Origin: a bacterium
GTDB lineage: Bacteria; Krumholzibacteriota; Krumholzibacteriia; LZORAL124-64-63
Direction: 5' to 3'
NCBI GenBank assembly: GCA_016712675.1
Contig: JADJQR010000001.1
Location: 4,526,001-4,590,000, forward strand
Length of the DNA: 64,000 nt
Made by a program: the position numbers and the translations under genes. Positions 51,235-62,532 of the stretch are shown here, one piece after another. A model generated the notes under the pieces. It did no database searches, had not been told where the DNA came from, and saw only the letters and a program-made list of their open reading frames with translations. Within the stretch, counting starts at the first letter, position 1; each line of letters opens with the position of its first letter.

Positions 51235-52371
51235 CTAACGGAACAGCGCCTTCACCGCCCCCCAAGCGATCGACTCTGTCGCCTTATCCGCAACCACGCC
51301 CCTCCCCGTGTCGTTCGTCAAATCCACCAGCCCCCGCAGCCGGTAGTACGGCGTGGTCACCCCGCCCACGAGCGAATCGTGCGCCGCCACGTAGAACTTG
51401 AGCGCACCTTGCACCTTGAGCAGGGTATACCCCGCCCCCCGGTCGACCAGGATCACGGTGTCGTAGAGCGCGAATTCCGCGTCCGGAATCGGATCGTTCG
51501 CGGGCGAGCCGGTCCAGGCGCCCTGACGCTGGAGCGTCTGGAACAAGATGGCGTCCACTCCGGGCACCAGCGCGCCGTTCGGGTCGGTCACGTCCAGGCC
51601 GGAGAACATGCGCTCGGCGATGCGCCGCTCCTCGTCGAGGTCCAGGGTAGTGCCAAGATCCGGGAACTCGTTATAGGTGCTCTGCTGCAGGAACATCACA
51701 TAGTGCGGATGCAGCATCTTCATGAACTCGCCGACGTGCATCTCCTCGTAGATGAGCTGGAAGTTGGCCATGAGCTTGTCCGGCGTGTCGGGGAACACGA
51801 CCGGCGGCCCCACCGGCGCATAGGTGCCGGCCAGGGTCAGCGTCTGTCCTTCGGCCAGCTCGGCGGTCTCGGGGGCGGGCGCGACGTAGCCGCCCACCTC
51901 CGCCCAGGTGATCGTGTAGCTGCCGACCAGGAGGTCGTCCAGCGTGGTGTCGCCGGTGGCCGTCGCGAAGTAGCCGTTCGGCCCCGCGAGCTCCCAGCCG
52001 GCGGCGACGGCGCTGGGCTCCACATCGATGACGATGTCGCCGAGCCTCGCCAGGTAGGTCCCCGTGAAGGTGACCGAGCCGTCGGCGGGAAGCGTCTGGG
52101 TCGCCGAGTCTGGGCTCGGCGTGAGCCAGCCGGACACCTCGCCCCAGGTCACGGTGTAGTTGCCCGCGGCCATATTGACGAGCGTCGTGTCGCCGGCACC
52201 GGACTGCGCGTGGCCGCCCGGGCCCGATACCTGCCAGGGGGCGTTCAGGGCGTTGGGTTCGGGGTTGATGGTAAAGGTGCCGACGGAGGGGGCGGCGGGG
52301 TCGTCATTGCAGCCGCAAGCCAGAAGGGCGATTGCGATGGCCACGATCATGCCCATCATATTGCGCTTCAT
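51235..52371 (-). CDS. Lipoprotein with PEGA-like repeats
   Basis: 378 residues from the ATG MKRNMMGMIVAIAIALLACG; AGGA lies 5 bp upstream. Lipobox ALLACGC. Residues about 28-180 hold two or more PEGA-like units (GTFTINPEPNALNAPWQVSG, GDIVIDVEPSAVAAGWELAG, each with GDTTL and a W(A/G)EV...Y/W segment). A C-terminal domain of about 170 residues (MANFQLIYEEMHVGEFMKML, HPHYVMFLQQ) resembles a SnoaL/NTF2-type fold. A truncated relative lies at 18092-18397. Function is unknown. Confidence 0.7.
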   Translation of the reverse strand: MKRNMMGMIVAIAIALLACGCNDDPAAPSVGTFTINPEPNALNAPWQVSGPGGHAQSGAGDTTLVNMAAGNYTVTWGEVSGWLTPSPDSATQTLPADGSVTFTGTYLARLGDIVIDVEPSAVAAGWELAGPNGYFATATGDTTLDDLLVGSYTITWAEVGGYVAPAPETAELAEGQTLTLAGTYAPVGPPVVFPDTPDKLMANFQLIYEEMHVGEFMKMLHPHYVMFLQQSTYNEFPDLGTTLDLDEERRIAERMFSGLDVTDPNGALVPGVDAILFQTLQRQGAWTGSPANDPIPDAEFALYDTVILVDRGAGYTLLKVQGALKFYVAAHDSLVGGVTTPYYRLRGLVDLTNDTGRGVVADKATESIAWGAVKALFR

Positions 52372-52567
52372 GGCGGTCCTTTCATGGGCTGTCGATCGCG
52401 GTGGAGTTCCAGGGGTGGAACGAAGTCGGGATGCCGGTGATGATGACATTGATCGAGCCGTTTGTCCATGGGGTCGGTCGTGGCGGTTCTCATGACCAGT
52501 TGGGGACCTGCTCGGACGTCTGGTGGAGCTGGTTACTCACTATAGGGATGGACACAGCACCCTGATC

Positions 52568-53218
52568 CTACTCGGTACGGGGCAGCTCAATAACCAGCGT
52601 GTTCCTCGCCTGGCACCCGGCGCGGATCGCAAGTACAAATTGCTCGTAGTCCGGCTCGTTGACCTGTTCCAGTGCCGCCAGCGACTCCTGCCAACGTCCC
52701 AGCTGGCGCAACACTTCCGCCTTCTGCAGCGCCACCCTGCCCTCTCCATCTTCAAGCAATGCCAGCATGGCGCATAGGTTGTCCCATCGTTCGCCAGACT
52801 CGGGCGGCGGGGCCAGTCCTTCGGCGGGCTCGCGATAGGGGTGATTGCTCACGTGCCAGACCAGGGTGCGCAGCTGCAGATCATGTTCCTGGTCGCGACC
52901 GAGGCCCTCCCGGATCGCGTTGTAGTATTCCTGCTCGTCGGGCGATTTGACCTTCGCGGCCCGGCGCCACTCCTCGGGCGCGGACTCGGGGACTTTGTAG
53001 GAACTGTACTTCTCGAGTATCACGGCGTCCCTGATCCAGTGGGCCCGGTCGCAATGGATGCATTGCACGACCTGTGGGAGGTCGGGCTTCATCCGCGCGG
53101 ATATCCAGCCGTCGGTCCATTGCCGCGCACCAAGCGTGTTCCAGGAGCTGCACCCTTGGTATGTGCCGACACCGCCGCAATCGGGGCAGCCGAGGACCAT
53201 GATGCCCGAAGGTTGCAT
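52568..53218 (-). CDS. Zinc-ribbon protein with TPR-like tail, unknown function
   Basis: 216 residues from the ATG MQPSGIMVLGCPDCGGVGTY, with GGAGA 8 bp upstream; an upstream in-frame extension lacks such a site. Two CxxC knuckles (CPDC and CIHC, about 45 residues apart) suggest one zinc ribbon. The C-terminal half is helical (AMLALLEDGEGRVALQKAEV, LRQLGRWQESLAALEQV), like a TPR pair. It is close to a membrane-protein gene on the same strand. Not a recognised family. Confidence 0.65.
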   Translation of the reverse strand: MQPSGIMVLGCPDCGGVGTYQGCSSWNTLGARQWTDGWISARMKPDLPQVVQCIHCDRAHWIRDAVILEKYSSYKVPESAPEEWRRAAKVKSPDEQEYYNAIREGLGRDQEHDLQLRTLVWHVSNHPYREPAEGLAPPPESGERWDNLCAMLALLEDGEGRVALQKAEVLRQLGRWQESLAALEQVNEPDYEQFVLAIRAGCQARNTLVIELPRTE

Positions 53219-53290
53219 GAGTGGCGTCTCCTGTTTGGACCGGATTCCCGTTTGTCTTGCCCCCGGAAGTCGCCGCGGCACGCCAGCCGA

Positions 53291-53608
53291 TCAGTCCCGG
53301 CGGGCAAACCAGCGGCCGACAACTGGCAGAAAGGACAATTCAGCCTTCAGAGTAGCCCCAGCGGTCCCGTGAGCCTCCCAGAAGGACATACCTTGTACTG
53401 CGTATGCGTTGGCGGCGATCGCCGTTCGACGGATCGTCGCGTACATGGCTATGACCCACCAGACGAGCAACGCCAACTGCAGGGCGGGAACCCGGGACAT
53501 GTCGCCGGAGGGCACCAATTTGGCGGCGATCAGGGCGATGACCAGCACCGGGAGAAAATGGCACACAACATAGAACGTACCGAACGCAACAAGTGCTGCA
53601 ACAAGCAC
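53291..53608 (-). CDS. Small membrane protein of unknown function
   Basis: 105 residues from a GTG with GGAGGAGG about 7 bp upstream. Two to three hydrophobic helices (LVAALVAFGTFYVVCHFLPV, LVIALIAAKLV, ALLVWWVIAMYATI). It lies 72 bp before the zinc-ribbon gene on the same strand. No family recognised. Confidence 0.6.
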   Translation of the reverse strand: MLVAALVAFGTFYVVCHFLPVLVIALIAAKLVPSGDMSRVPALQLALLVWWVIAMYATIRRTAIAANAYAVQGMSFWEAHGTAGATLKAELSFLPVVGRWFARRD

Positions 53609-53682
53609 GCTGTAACCTCCTCCTGTGCCTCCCCAAGAAGACCCGGCGTCATTGCGTCTGTTGCGGTTGCTGGAAAGCTAAC

Positions 53683-53925
53683 TTAGCATGCGCGGGTGCC
53701 CAAAATCACCGCTTTTGTGTTCGCCACCGCGTTCCGCCCCCAGCAGCAGTTTGCCCTCGAAAGCCTCGTCATGCCTACCGCCACCTCCTTCTGTGGATCC
53801 GCAAACTGCATTCGGAGTGCGTCTCCGAGAATCTGGATATTGTCGTAGAGCCATGCCGAAAAATCCCGTTCTTCATGGTGCCATATGTCACGCAACGGCA
53901 TGGCCTCGAGTTGCGATATCTTCAC
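53683..53925 (-). pseudogene. Truncated nuclease-like gene (DUF4268-type N-terminus)
   Basis: 80 residues. The first about 45 ([20 protein letters not shown], then DFSAWLYDNIQILGDALRMQ) match the start of DUF4268/PD-(D/E)XK-like proteins found with restriction and defence genes. Normally a DxxA...ENQ nuclease core follows, but here the frame runs into RLSRANCCWGRNAVANTKAV and stops. The gene is therefore a fragment. Its GTG start overlaps the trpF stop by 4 bp. Confidence 0.5.
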
Positions 53926-54617
53926 GGCTTCTCTCCATTCGCTCGCGATGCCTGACCAGAAATCGAGCAGACAAGACCGCGTAACTTCGCCTCGCTCAAG
54001 CCCGCATCCTCCCTCACCCCACTACAAACATCCACCCCAAACGGCCGAACGGCGTGGATGGCCTCACGCACATTCTCAGCCCTGAGCCCCCCAGCCAGGA
54101 ACACCGGCACCGGCCCCACCGCCTCCACCAACCTCCGGCTGACAGCCCAATCGTGCGTCCGCCCCGTGCCCCCCAGCTCGGGCGTCTTGGCGCCGGGCCT
54201 CCCCGAATCCAACAACAGCCCATCAGCTCCCGCCGCCGCCAACCCCAAAGCCTCCCCAATCGCCCTGTCATCCTCCACATGCACCACCGGCACCAACTTC
54301 ACCCAAGGAATCGCAGCCCGCACGCCTCCGATCACTTGCGCCGGCGCAACCAACCGCGAAACGATCTGAATCACCGAAGTCCGACACCTCCCCCACTGCG
54401 CGACAATCCCCTCAACGTCCGTCCTGGAAGTCAGCAAAAAACTAGCGACCGGCGCAGGAACGCCGGCCGCTATCTCCGCAATCAGTTCTTCCGAAATCAC
54501 CCCGGGCCCACTCGGCATCTCCGAAACCAGCCCGATCGCATCCGCCCCCGCGGCAATCGCCATCCGAGCCTCTTCAACGCTCTGGATGCAGCACACCTTC
54601 AGCCGTGTGCGCGCCAT
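53922..54617 (-). CDS. trpF: Phosphoribosylanthranilate isomerase
   Basis: 231 residues, a TIM barrel. Catalytic Cys in [13 protein letters not shown] (usual motif KxCGI; here CC). The phosphate-binding ends are [15 protein letters not shown] and [12 protein letters not shown], where the family normally has DVSSGVE. The GLLLDSG segment matches the family's LLLDS. The enzyme performs the Amadori rearrangement of tryptophan synthesis, converting PRA to CdRP. It is separated by 6 bp from gyrA and no other trp gene is nearby. An exact palindrome copy lies inside the gene. Identity is confident; activity of the CC variant is uncertain. Confidence 0.82.
   Translation of the reverse strand: MARTRLKVCCIQSVEEARMAIAAGADAIGLVSEMPSGPGVISEELIAEIAAGVPAPVASFLLTSRTDVEGIVAQWGRCRTSVIQIVSRLVAPAQVIGGVRAAIPWVKLVPVVHVEDDRAIGEALGLAAAGADGLLLDSGRPGAKTPELGGTGRTHDWAVSRRLVEAVGPVPVFLAGGLRAENVREAIHAVRPFGVDVCSGVREDAGLSEAKLRGLVCSISGQASRANGEKP
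54336..54349. repeat. Palindrome copy 6 (inside trpF)
   Basis: Exact TTGCGCCGGCGCAA within the trpF coding sequence, encoding VAPAQ in the same reading phase as the IAPAQ of hipB. Confidence 0.85.
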
Positions 54618-54623
54618 CGCCGG

Positions 54624-57284
54624 CTATTCCTCGTCGTCCTCGGGCACGGCATCGTCGCCGCCAACCTCATCGTCGACCACTTCGTCATCCTCAACAAACT
54701 CCTCATCCAACTCCGCCGGCCGCAAAGCCCGCCGATCGGCCGCCGCCGCGGCTTCAGCATCCGCCCGCGACAACTCCTCCCGAGACAACTCCTCCCGCGA
54801 AATCTTCGCGATCGAAGCCACCCGGTCCCCCTCGTTCAGATTGATGATCCGCACACCCTGCGTGTTCCGCCCCAGCTCGCTGACCTCGTCCAGCGAGATG
54901 CGGATCATGATCCCCCCGCGCGTGATCACCATCAGCTCTTCGCCCGGGTGCACGTCGCGGATGGCCATCAGGGGGCCGTTGCGCTCGCTGCACTTGATGG
55001 TGATCAGGCCCTTGCCGCCGCGGCCCTGGGGGCGGTAGTCGGCCAGGGGCGACTTCTTGCCGTAGCCCTTTTCGGTCACGGCCAGGAGCATCGCGGTTTC
55101 GTCCTTCTCGCTGACGACGACCATGCCGACGACCTTCTGGCCCTCCGCCAGCGAAATGCCGCGCACGCCGCGCGCGGTGCGGCCCATCGAGCGGGCCTGG
55201 CCCTCCTCGAAGCGGATCGCCATGCCATCACTGGTCGCCAGGATGATGTCGCTGTTGCCGTCGGTCTCGCGCACCGCCACCAGGTGCTCGCCTTCGAGCA
55301 GGCTGATGGCGCGGATGCCGGCCGCGCGCGGGCGCGCGAACTCGGTCAGCGGGGTGCGCTTGACCTGGCCCTGGTCGGTCGCGAACGCGAGATACGCGTC
55401 CTGCGTGAACTCGCGCACCGGCACGATGGCGTGGATGCGGTCGTCCGGCTGGATCTGGATCAGGTTCACCAGCGGCTGGCCCTTGCTGGTGCGGCCGGCC
55501 TTCGGGATGCGGTGCACCTTCAGCCAGTGCAGGTGGCCGCCCTCGGTCAGCACGAGCAGGTACTGGTGCGTGGTGGCGATGAACAGCTTGTTGACGAAGT
55601 CCTCGTCCTTCGTCCCCATCGCCGTGATGCCCTTGCCGCCGCGGCCCTGCTGGCGGTACGTGTCCACAGGGAGCCGCTTCGCGTAGCCCTGCTTGCTGAT
55701 CGTGACCACCATGGGCTCGTCGGCGATCAGGTCCTCCAGGTCGATCTCGCCCTCGTCCTCGACGATCTGCGTGCGCCGCGCGTCGCCGTAGGCCTCGCGC
55801 ACGGTGGCGATCTCATCGCGGATGATCTGCAGCACCAGCGCGCGGCTCTCCAGAATGGCCTTCAGGCGGGCGATCGTCTGGATCAGCTCGAGGTACTCGT
55901 CCTCGATCTTCTGCCGCTCCAGCCCGGTCAGTCTGGCCAGCCGCAGGTCCAGGATCGCCTGCGCCTGGATCTCCGACAGCCCGAACTGCGCCATCAGGGC
56001 CTCGCGCGCCGCCTCGGTCGAGGCGCTGGCGCGGATCAGCGCCACGATGGCGTCGATGTTGTCCAGGGCGATCCGGTAACCCTCGAGGATGTGCGCCCGC
56101 TCCTCGGCCTTGCGCAGCTCGTAGCGCGTGCGCCGGACCACCACTTCCTCGCGGAAGTTCAGGAACTCCTGCATCGCCTCCTTCAGCGACATCACCTTCG
56201 GCTGGTTGCCCACCAGCGCCAGGTTGATCACGCCGAACGTGCTCTGCATCAGGGTGTGCGCGAACAGGGCCTTGAGCACCACCTGGGGGAACGCGTCCTT
56301 CTTCAGGACGATGACGATGCGCATCCCCTGGCGGTCGCTCTCGTCGCGCAGGTCGCTGATGCCCTCCAGCGTGCCGGCGCGCACCAGATTGGCGATCTTC
56401 TCGATCAGCGTCGCCTTGTTCACCTGGTACGGGATCTCGTGCACGATGATCTGCGCGCGCCCGCCGTCGAGCATCTCGATCTCGGTCTTCGCCCGCACGA
56501 TCACGCGCCCGCGGCCCGTGGTCACGTAGTCGAAGATGCCGCGCCGCCCGTGGATCACGCCGCCGGTCGGGAAGTCCGGCCCCTGCACGTGCTGCAGCAT
56601 CTCGTGCGGCGGGCAGTCCGGGTTGTCCAGCAGCGCGATCAGGCCGTCGCAGATCTCGCCCATGTTGTGGGGCGGGATCTTCGTGGCCATGCCGACCGCG
56701 ATGCCCTCCGAGCCGTTCACCAGCAGATTGGGCACGCGCGCGGGCATCACCGACGGCATCATCCGCGAGCCGTCGTAGTTCGGGACGAAGTCGACCGTTT
56801 CCTTGTCCAGGTCGTCCAGCAGCTCGGTGGCGAACTTCTGCAGGCGCGCCTCGGTGTAGCGCTCGGCCGCGGCCGCATCGCCATCCACCGAGCCGAAGTT
56901 GCCCTGCCCGTCCACCAGCGGATACCTGAGCGAGAAGTCCTGCGCCATGCGCACCAGCGTGTCGTACACCGACGTGGTGCCGTGCGGATGGTAGTTACCG
57001 GTGGTGTCGCCCGTGATCTTGGCGCTCTTGCGGTACGGCCGCCCCGGCTGCAGGTTCAGGTCGTTCATCGCCGTCAGCGTGCGGCGGTGCACCGGCTTCA
57101 GGCCGTCGCGCACGTCCGGCAGCGCGCGGCTGACGATCACGCTCATCGAGTACTCGATGTAGCTGGTGCGCATCTTGCCGACGATGCCGGCATCGTTGAT
57201 CGTTTCGCCGCGCGAAGGCAGGCTCGGGGTGCCAGGCACGCCGGGGATGGCGTTGCCGTCGCCGGGATTCAGTTCGTCCGCCAT
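54624..57284 (-). CDS. gyrA: DNA gyrase subunit A
   Basis: 886 residues. The catalytic tyrosine is Tyr143 (AERYTEARL). Breakage-reunion core: TSYIEYSMSVIVSRALPDVR and HPHGTTSVYDTLVRMAQ. The C-terminal propeller has the GyrA-box QQGRGGKGI and a second RPQGRGGKGL. An acidic tail (EEFVEDDEVVDDEVGGDDAV) ends the protein. GyrA and GyrB form A2B2 gyrase, which introduces negative supercoils. The positions equivalent to E. coli Asp82-Ser83 are Thr103-Thr104. The gene starts 41 bp after gyrB. Confidence 0.97.
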   Translation of the reverse strand: MADELNPGDGNAIPGVPGTPSLPSRGETINDAGIVGKMRTSYIEYSMSVIVSRALPDVRDGLKPVHRRTLTAMNDLNLQPGRPYRKSAKITGDTTGNYHPHGTTSVYDTLVRMAQDFSLRYPLVDGQGNFGSVDGDAAAAERYTEARLQKFATELLDDLDKETVDFVPNYDGSRMMPSVMPARVPNLLVNGSEGIAVGMATKIPPHNMGEICDGLIALLDNPDCPPHEMLQHVQGPDFPTGGVIHGRRGIFDYVTTGRGRVIVRAKTEIEMLDGGRAQIIVHEIPYQVNKATLIEKIANLVRAGTLEGISDLRDESDRQGMRIVIVLKKDAFPQVVLKALFAHTLMQSTFGVINLALVGNQPKVMSLKEAMQEFLNFREEVVVRRTRYELRKAEERAHILEGYRIALDNIDAIVALIRASASTEAAREALMAQFGLSEIQAQAILDLRLARLTGLERQKIEDEYLELIQTIARLKAILESRALVLQIIRDEIATVREAYGDARRTQIVEDEGEIDLEDLIADEPMVVTISKQGYAKRLPVDTYRQQGRGGKGITAMGTKDEDFVNKLFIATTHQYLLVLTEGGHLHWLKVHRIPKAGRTSKGQPLVNLIQIQPDDRIHAIVPVREFTQDAYLAFATDQGQVKRTPLTEFARPRAAGIRAISLLEGEHLVAVRETDGNSDIILATSDGMAIRFEEGQARSMGRTARGVRGISLAEGQKVVGMVVVSEKDETAMLLAVTEKGYGKKSPLADYRPQGRGGKGLITIKCSERNGPLMAIRDVHPGEELMVITRGGIMIRISLDEVSELGRNTQGVRIINLNEGDRVASIAKISREELSREELSRADAEAAAAADRRALRPAELDEEFVEDDEVVDDEVGGDDAVPEDDEE

Positions 57285-57325
57285 GGGCTTCCTCTGCTAA
57301 ATGTCCTGGCCGTCCGCGGCCAAAA

Positions 57326-59688
<2,363 letters not shown>

Positions 59689-59734
59689 CCTGCGCGCGCC
59701 TGTCACCGGCCGGGGTCCACCCCGCCGGCGCGGC

Positions 59735-60913
59735 TCACTCCCCGCCGGCCACCTCATCCAGCGCGGCGAGTTGCCCCCGCTCCACGCGCCAGGCCCTGAG
59801 CCCCGCCGGCCGCCACCCGGCCACATCGTCGGGCCGCGCGGTGGCGATGAACACCTGATGCTCGCGCGACGACATCTCCTGCAGCCGCCGGGAACGCTCC
59901 GGGTCCAGCTCGCTGAAGATGTCGTCGAAGAACAGTACCGGCCGCATCCGGCGCTGGCCGAACAGCACGTCGCTGCGGGCCAGGATCATCGCGATGGCTG
60001 CGGTGCGGGTTTGTCCCTGCGAGCCGTAAACCCTCAGGTCGACCCCCTCCACGGCCAGCGCGAAGTCGTCGAACTGCGGGCCGACCAGGGGCCTTCCGCG
60101 CCTGATTTCCGAGTCCATAATATAGTCTATTTCTGCGAAAATCGCGCCCGCCAAATCATCGTCCGGAAGCGATTCCCCCCCGCCCGCAACCAGGCTTTTC
60201 GTGACCGCCTCCAGCCGCGGCCGGTAGTCGCAGGAGACCTCCCCGACAGGCCCCGCCAGCTGCTCGTGGTTGGCCCGCAGCGGCCCCTCCAGCAGCCGCG
60301 CGTACGCCGCCCGCCCCTGGCACACGGCCGCCGCATGCACCGCCAGCTCGCGATTCCAGGCCACCAGTTCGGCCCGCCCCCGCCCATTCCCACCGAACCC
60401 GCGCCGCAGATCGTGCAGCAATCCGGCCTTCTGTTTCAGGGCGCGCTGGCACGCGCTCAGGTGCCCCAGATACGCCGGGTCCAGCTCCGACATCCCCTGG
60501 TCGGCGAACTGCCGCCGCATCTGCGGCGCCCCCCGCACCAGCCCGATCGTGTCGGGGTTGAACACCACCGTCACCAGCCTGCCGACTAGGTCGGCCCGCT
60601 GCTTGAGCGGCTCGCCCCCCACCTTGAGGCGCCGCCCGCCGCGCCGGTCCAACCCGAACTCGCAGGCCACTTGGGCGCCATCGTCCTCTTCCACCTGCAG
60701 CGCCACATGCAGCGCGTCCTGCCCGAAGGCGATCATCTCCTCCGGCTTAGCCCCCATGTGCGACCTGCCGAGCGCGAACCACCCCAGCGCCTCCAGCAGG
60801 TTCGTCTTGCCCTCCCCGTTGCGCCCGACCAATAGGTTCACGGTCGGCGAGAACGCGAGCTCGGTCGGCTCGAGATTGCGGAAGTGCTGCAGGGTGGCCG
60901 AGAGGATGCGCAT
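59735..60913 (-). CDS. recF: Recombination mediator RecF
   Basis: 392 residues. Walker A GRNGEGKTN (about 31), signature-like YGSQGQTRTAAIAMILARSD and Walker B PVLFFDDIFSELDPERSRRL. Early residues FRNLEPTELAF are the family's N-terminal pattern. RecF with RecO and RecR loads RecA at single-strand gaps. It heads the recF-dciA-gyrB-gyrA block. dnaA and dnaN, usually next to recF, are not upstream; the adjacent region is repeats and a hydrolase gene. Confidence 0.93.
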   Translation of the reverse strand: MRILSATLQHFRNLEPTELAFSPTVNLLVGRNGEGKTNLLEALGWFALGRSHMGAKPEEMIAFGQDALHVALQVEEDDGAQVACEFGLDRRGGRRLKVGGEPLKQRADLVGRLVTVVFNPDTIGLVRGAPQMRRQFADQGMSELDPAYLGHLSACQRALKQKAGLLHDLRRGFGGNGRGRAELVAWNRELAVHAAAVCQGRAAYARLLEGPLRANHEQLAGPVGEVSCDYRPRLEAVTKSLVAGGGESLPDDDLAGAIFAEIDYIMDSEIRRGRPLVGPQFDDFALAVEGVDLRVYGSQGQTRTAAIAMILARSDVLFGQRRMRPVLFFDDIFSELDPERSRRLQEMSSREHQVFIATARPDDVAGWRPAGLRAWRVERGQLAALDEVAGGE

Positions 60914-61018
60914 GGCGGAAGGATAGGCGATGGCGGGGGCGGCGTCGAGGGTGGGGGCGCGTGTGCCGGCACACGTTTCACCGGTCGTGGGGTACCCGTT
61001 TCACGGGCATGGGGCCCG

Positions 61019-61032
61019 TTGCGCTGGCGCAA
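61019..61032. repeat. Palindrome variant (one mismatch)
   Basis: TTGCGCTGGCGCAA, one change from the recurring palindrome, at the start of the left composite repeat downstream of recF's start. Confidence 0.7.
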
Positions 61033-61302
61033 GTCGCCGCGATGGGCTGCCGCGCGGTAACGGGGCGCGTTGCACGTGTGCTTTTTCGCGATGGTTGACT
61101 GGTCAACCATCTCGAGCTCGCCAATGGCCCGATATCTGCGCTTACCATCGTTGACCCGTCAACCATCGCCGGATTCGGCGTTGTAGAGAGCGCGGCACGG
61201 ATAGCCGCCCAACCGGGCGAACAGCCGCGTTGCAAGACCGTAGACCGATCACGACCCCGCGTGCGCGCGTTCTCCCGCAGTGGATCCGCAAGAGGAGCGC
61301 GC

Positions 61303-61316
61303 TTGCGCCGGCGCAA
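61303..61316. repeat. Palindrome copy 7
   Basis: Exact TTGCGCCGGCGCAA just downstream of the serine hydrolase gene. A one-mismatch copy (CTGCGCCGGCGCAA, 61338-61351) follows 21 bp later. Confidence 0.85.
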
Positions 61317-61337
61317 CTCTCACGGTCACGGGACGAG

Positions 61338-61351
61338 CTGCGCCGGCGCAA
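61338..61351. repeat. Palindrome variant (one mismatch)
   Basis: CTGCGCCGGCGCAA, one change from the recurring palindrome, 21 bp from copy 7 and just before the 3' end of the serine hydrolase gene. Confidence 0.7.
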
Positions 61352-61369
61352 GCGCCACCCCCGCGTCGC

Positions 61370-62473
61370 TCACTCTTCGAAATGCCTCGCCACGATCCGA
61401 TGCGCCAGGTCCTGCACGTTGCGCCCGAACGGCTCCTGGTACCCGTTGGAAAGGACCACCACTCCGACGCCCTCCGCCGGGAACCACGAGAACGCCGAGG
61501 CGAAGCCCACCGCCGAACCGTTGTGGCCGATCCGCGCGCGGCCTTCCAGCGGCGTCAGGCCGAAACCCAGTCCGTACGGCGTGTGGCCTTCGCGCACGGG
61601 GAACGGCGTCCACATCTCGCGCCAGCGTTCGGGGGGCAGCAGCCGCGGGTCGCCCAGGGCCAGGATGAAGCGTGCCATGTCCGTCACCGTCGAAAGCAGC
61701 CCGCCGGGCGCCGCTTCGTAGAGAGGGTCCATCGGCGCCTCGTTGAGGTATCCGTCGTCGGTGCGGCGATAGCCGTCGGCCCGGTGCGCGATGACGCGCT
61801 CGTGGTCCAGGAAGCGCGTGTCGCGCAGGCCGAGCGGTTCGAGCACCCGCGCCGTCACCACCGCCTCGAAGGGCTGGCCCGTCACCGACTCGATGATCTC
61901 CGCGATGAGGTGGAAGTTCGTGTTCGCGTACGCGAACCGCTGCCCCGGCTCGAAGCCGAGCGGCAGGCACGCGGCTTCAGCCAGCACGTCGTGCCGCGTG
62001 GCCGGGCTGTCGCCCGCCGGCACGTGGCCGCACGGGTTGTCGATGAACTCGGGCACGCCGGACGCGTTGCCCACGAGCTGCCGGACCGTGACGCGGCCCC
62101 AGTCGGGATGTGGCGGCTCGACGAACGTCCGCAGCGGGGCGTCCAGGTCCACGAGTCCCTCCTCGACCAGTCTCATCAGCGCGATGGCCGTGAACGACTT
62201 GGTGATCGACCCGATGGCCCACACCGTCCCGGCGTGCGCCGGCGCCCCGGTCTCGAGGTTCGCCGATCCGTACGCGCGCGTGTCGACGATCCGGCCGTCC
62301 GCCACCACCGCGAAGGCCAAACCGGGGATCCCGCGCGTGGTCATCTGGTCCTGGAGGTCCTGGTCGAGGGGATCGGCGCCGGCCGGCCCCGCCGGGGCAG
62401 CGGCCAAGGCGGCGACCAGAGCCGCGGCCAGAGCCGGGGGAAGGGCGATGTCGCTGATGATGGTCGTGCGCAA
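61370..62473 (-). CDS. Serine hydrolase, class C beta-lactamase family
   Basis: 367 residues from a TTG with AAGGAG about 7 bp upstream; the first residues (MRTTIISDIALPPALAAALV) form a signal peptide. Catalytic motifs: SITK (Ser89-Lys92, in WAIGSITKSFTAIALM), YAN in GQRFAYANTNFHLI near 180, and HNG in RIGHNGSAVGFASAF near 320, in place of KTG. Such enzymes are more often esterases or D-aminopeptidases than true beta-lactamases. Predicted periplasmic or secreted. It is enclosed by the two composite palindromic repeats. Confidence 0.85.
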   Translation of the reverse strand: MRTTIISDIALPPALAAALVAALAAAPAGPAGADPLDQDLQDQMTTRGIPGLAFAVVADGRIVDTRAYGSANLETGAPAHAGTVWAIGSITKSFTAIALMRLVEEGLVDLDAPLRTFVEPPHPDWGRVTVRQLVGNASGVPEFIDNPCGHVPAGDSPATRHDVLAEAACLPLGFEPGQRFAYANTNFHLIAEIIESVTGQPFEAVVTARVLEPLGLRDTRFLDHERVIAHRADGYRRTDDGYLNEAPMDPLYEAAPGGLLSTVTDMARFILALGDPRLLPPERWREMWTPFPVREGHTPYGLGFGLTPLEGRARIGHNGSAVGFASAFSWFPAEGVGVVVLSNGYQEPFGRNVQDLAHRIVARHFEE

Positions 62474-62532
62474 GCGTGTCTCCTTCAGCGGGCAATCGTG
62501 GCGACTGTCCGCGACAGGATAGCGGCGGTCGC

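Larger units (their letters stand above)
61019..61316. repeat. Composite palindromic repeat, left copy
   Basis: Bounded by TTGCGCTGGCGCAA and TTGCGCCGGCGCAA. Inside are two palindromes 57 bp apart: ATGGTTGACTGGTCAACCAT (61091-61110) and GTTGACCCGTCAAC (61150-61163), followed by GGATTCGGCGTTGT. The right copy at 62533-62735 has the same order of parts, including GATGGGC, GGTGTTTTYCGCG and ATTCGGNGTTGT segments. Confidence 0.65.
60914..61369. other. Gap with left composite palindromic repeat
   Basis: 456 bp between recF and the serine hydrolase, both minus-strand. It holds the left composite repeat (61019-61316), a second palindrome variant and the 3' flank of the hydrolase. No gene and no DnaA-box cluster is seen. 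Confidence 0.6.

Noticed and set aside
61091-61110. GGTTGAC palindromes as binding sites of a local regulator
   Set aside because: No regulator gene is near, and the motifs occur in paired repeats, which fits a repeat family better than a single operator.
60914-61369. Replication origin next to recF
   Set aside because: No DnaA-box cluster or AT-rich unwinding stretch is visible. The palindromes there are GC-rich and recur elsewhere.
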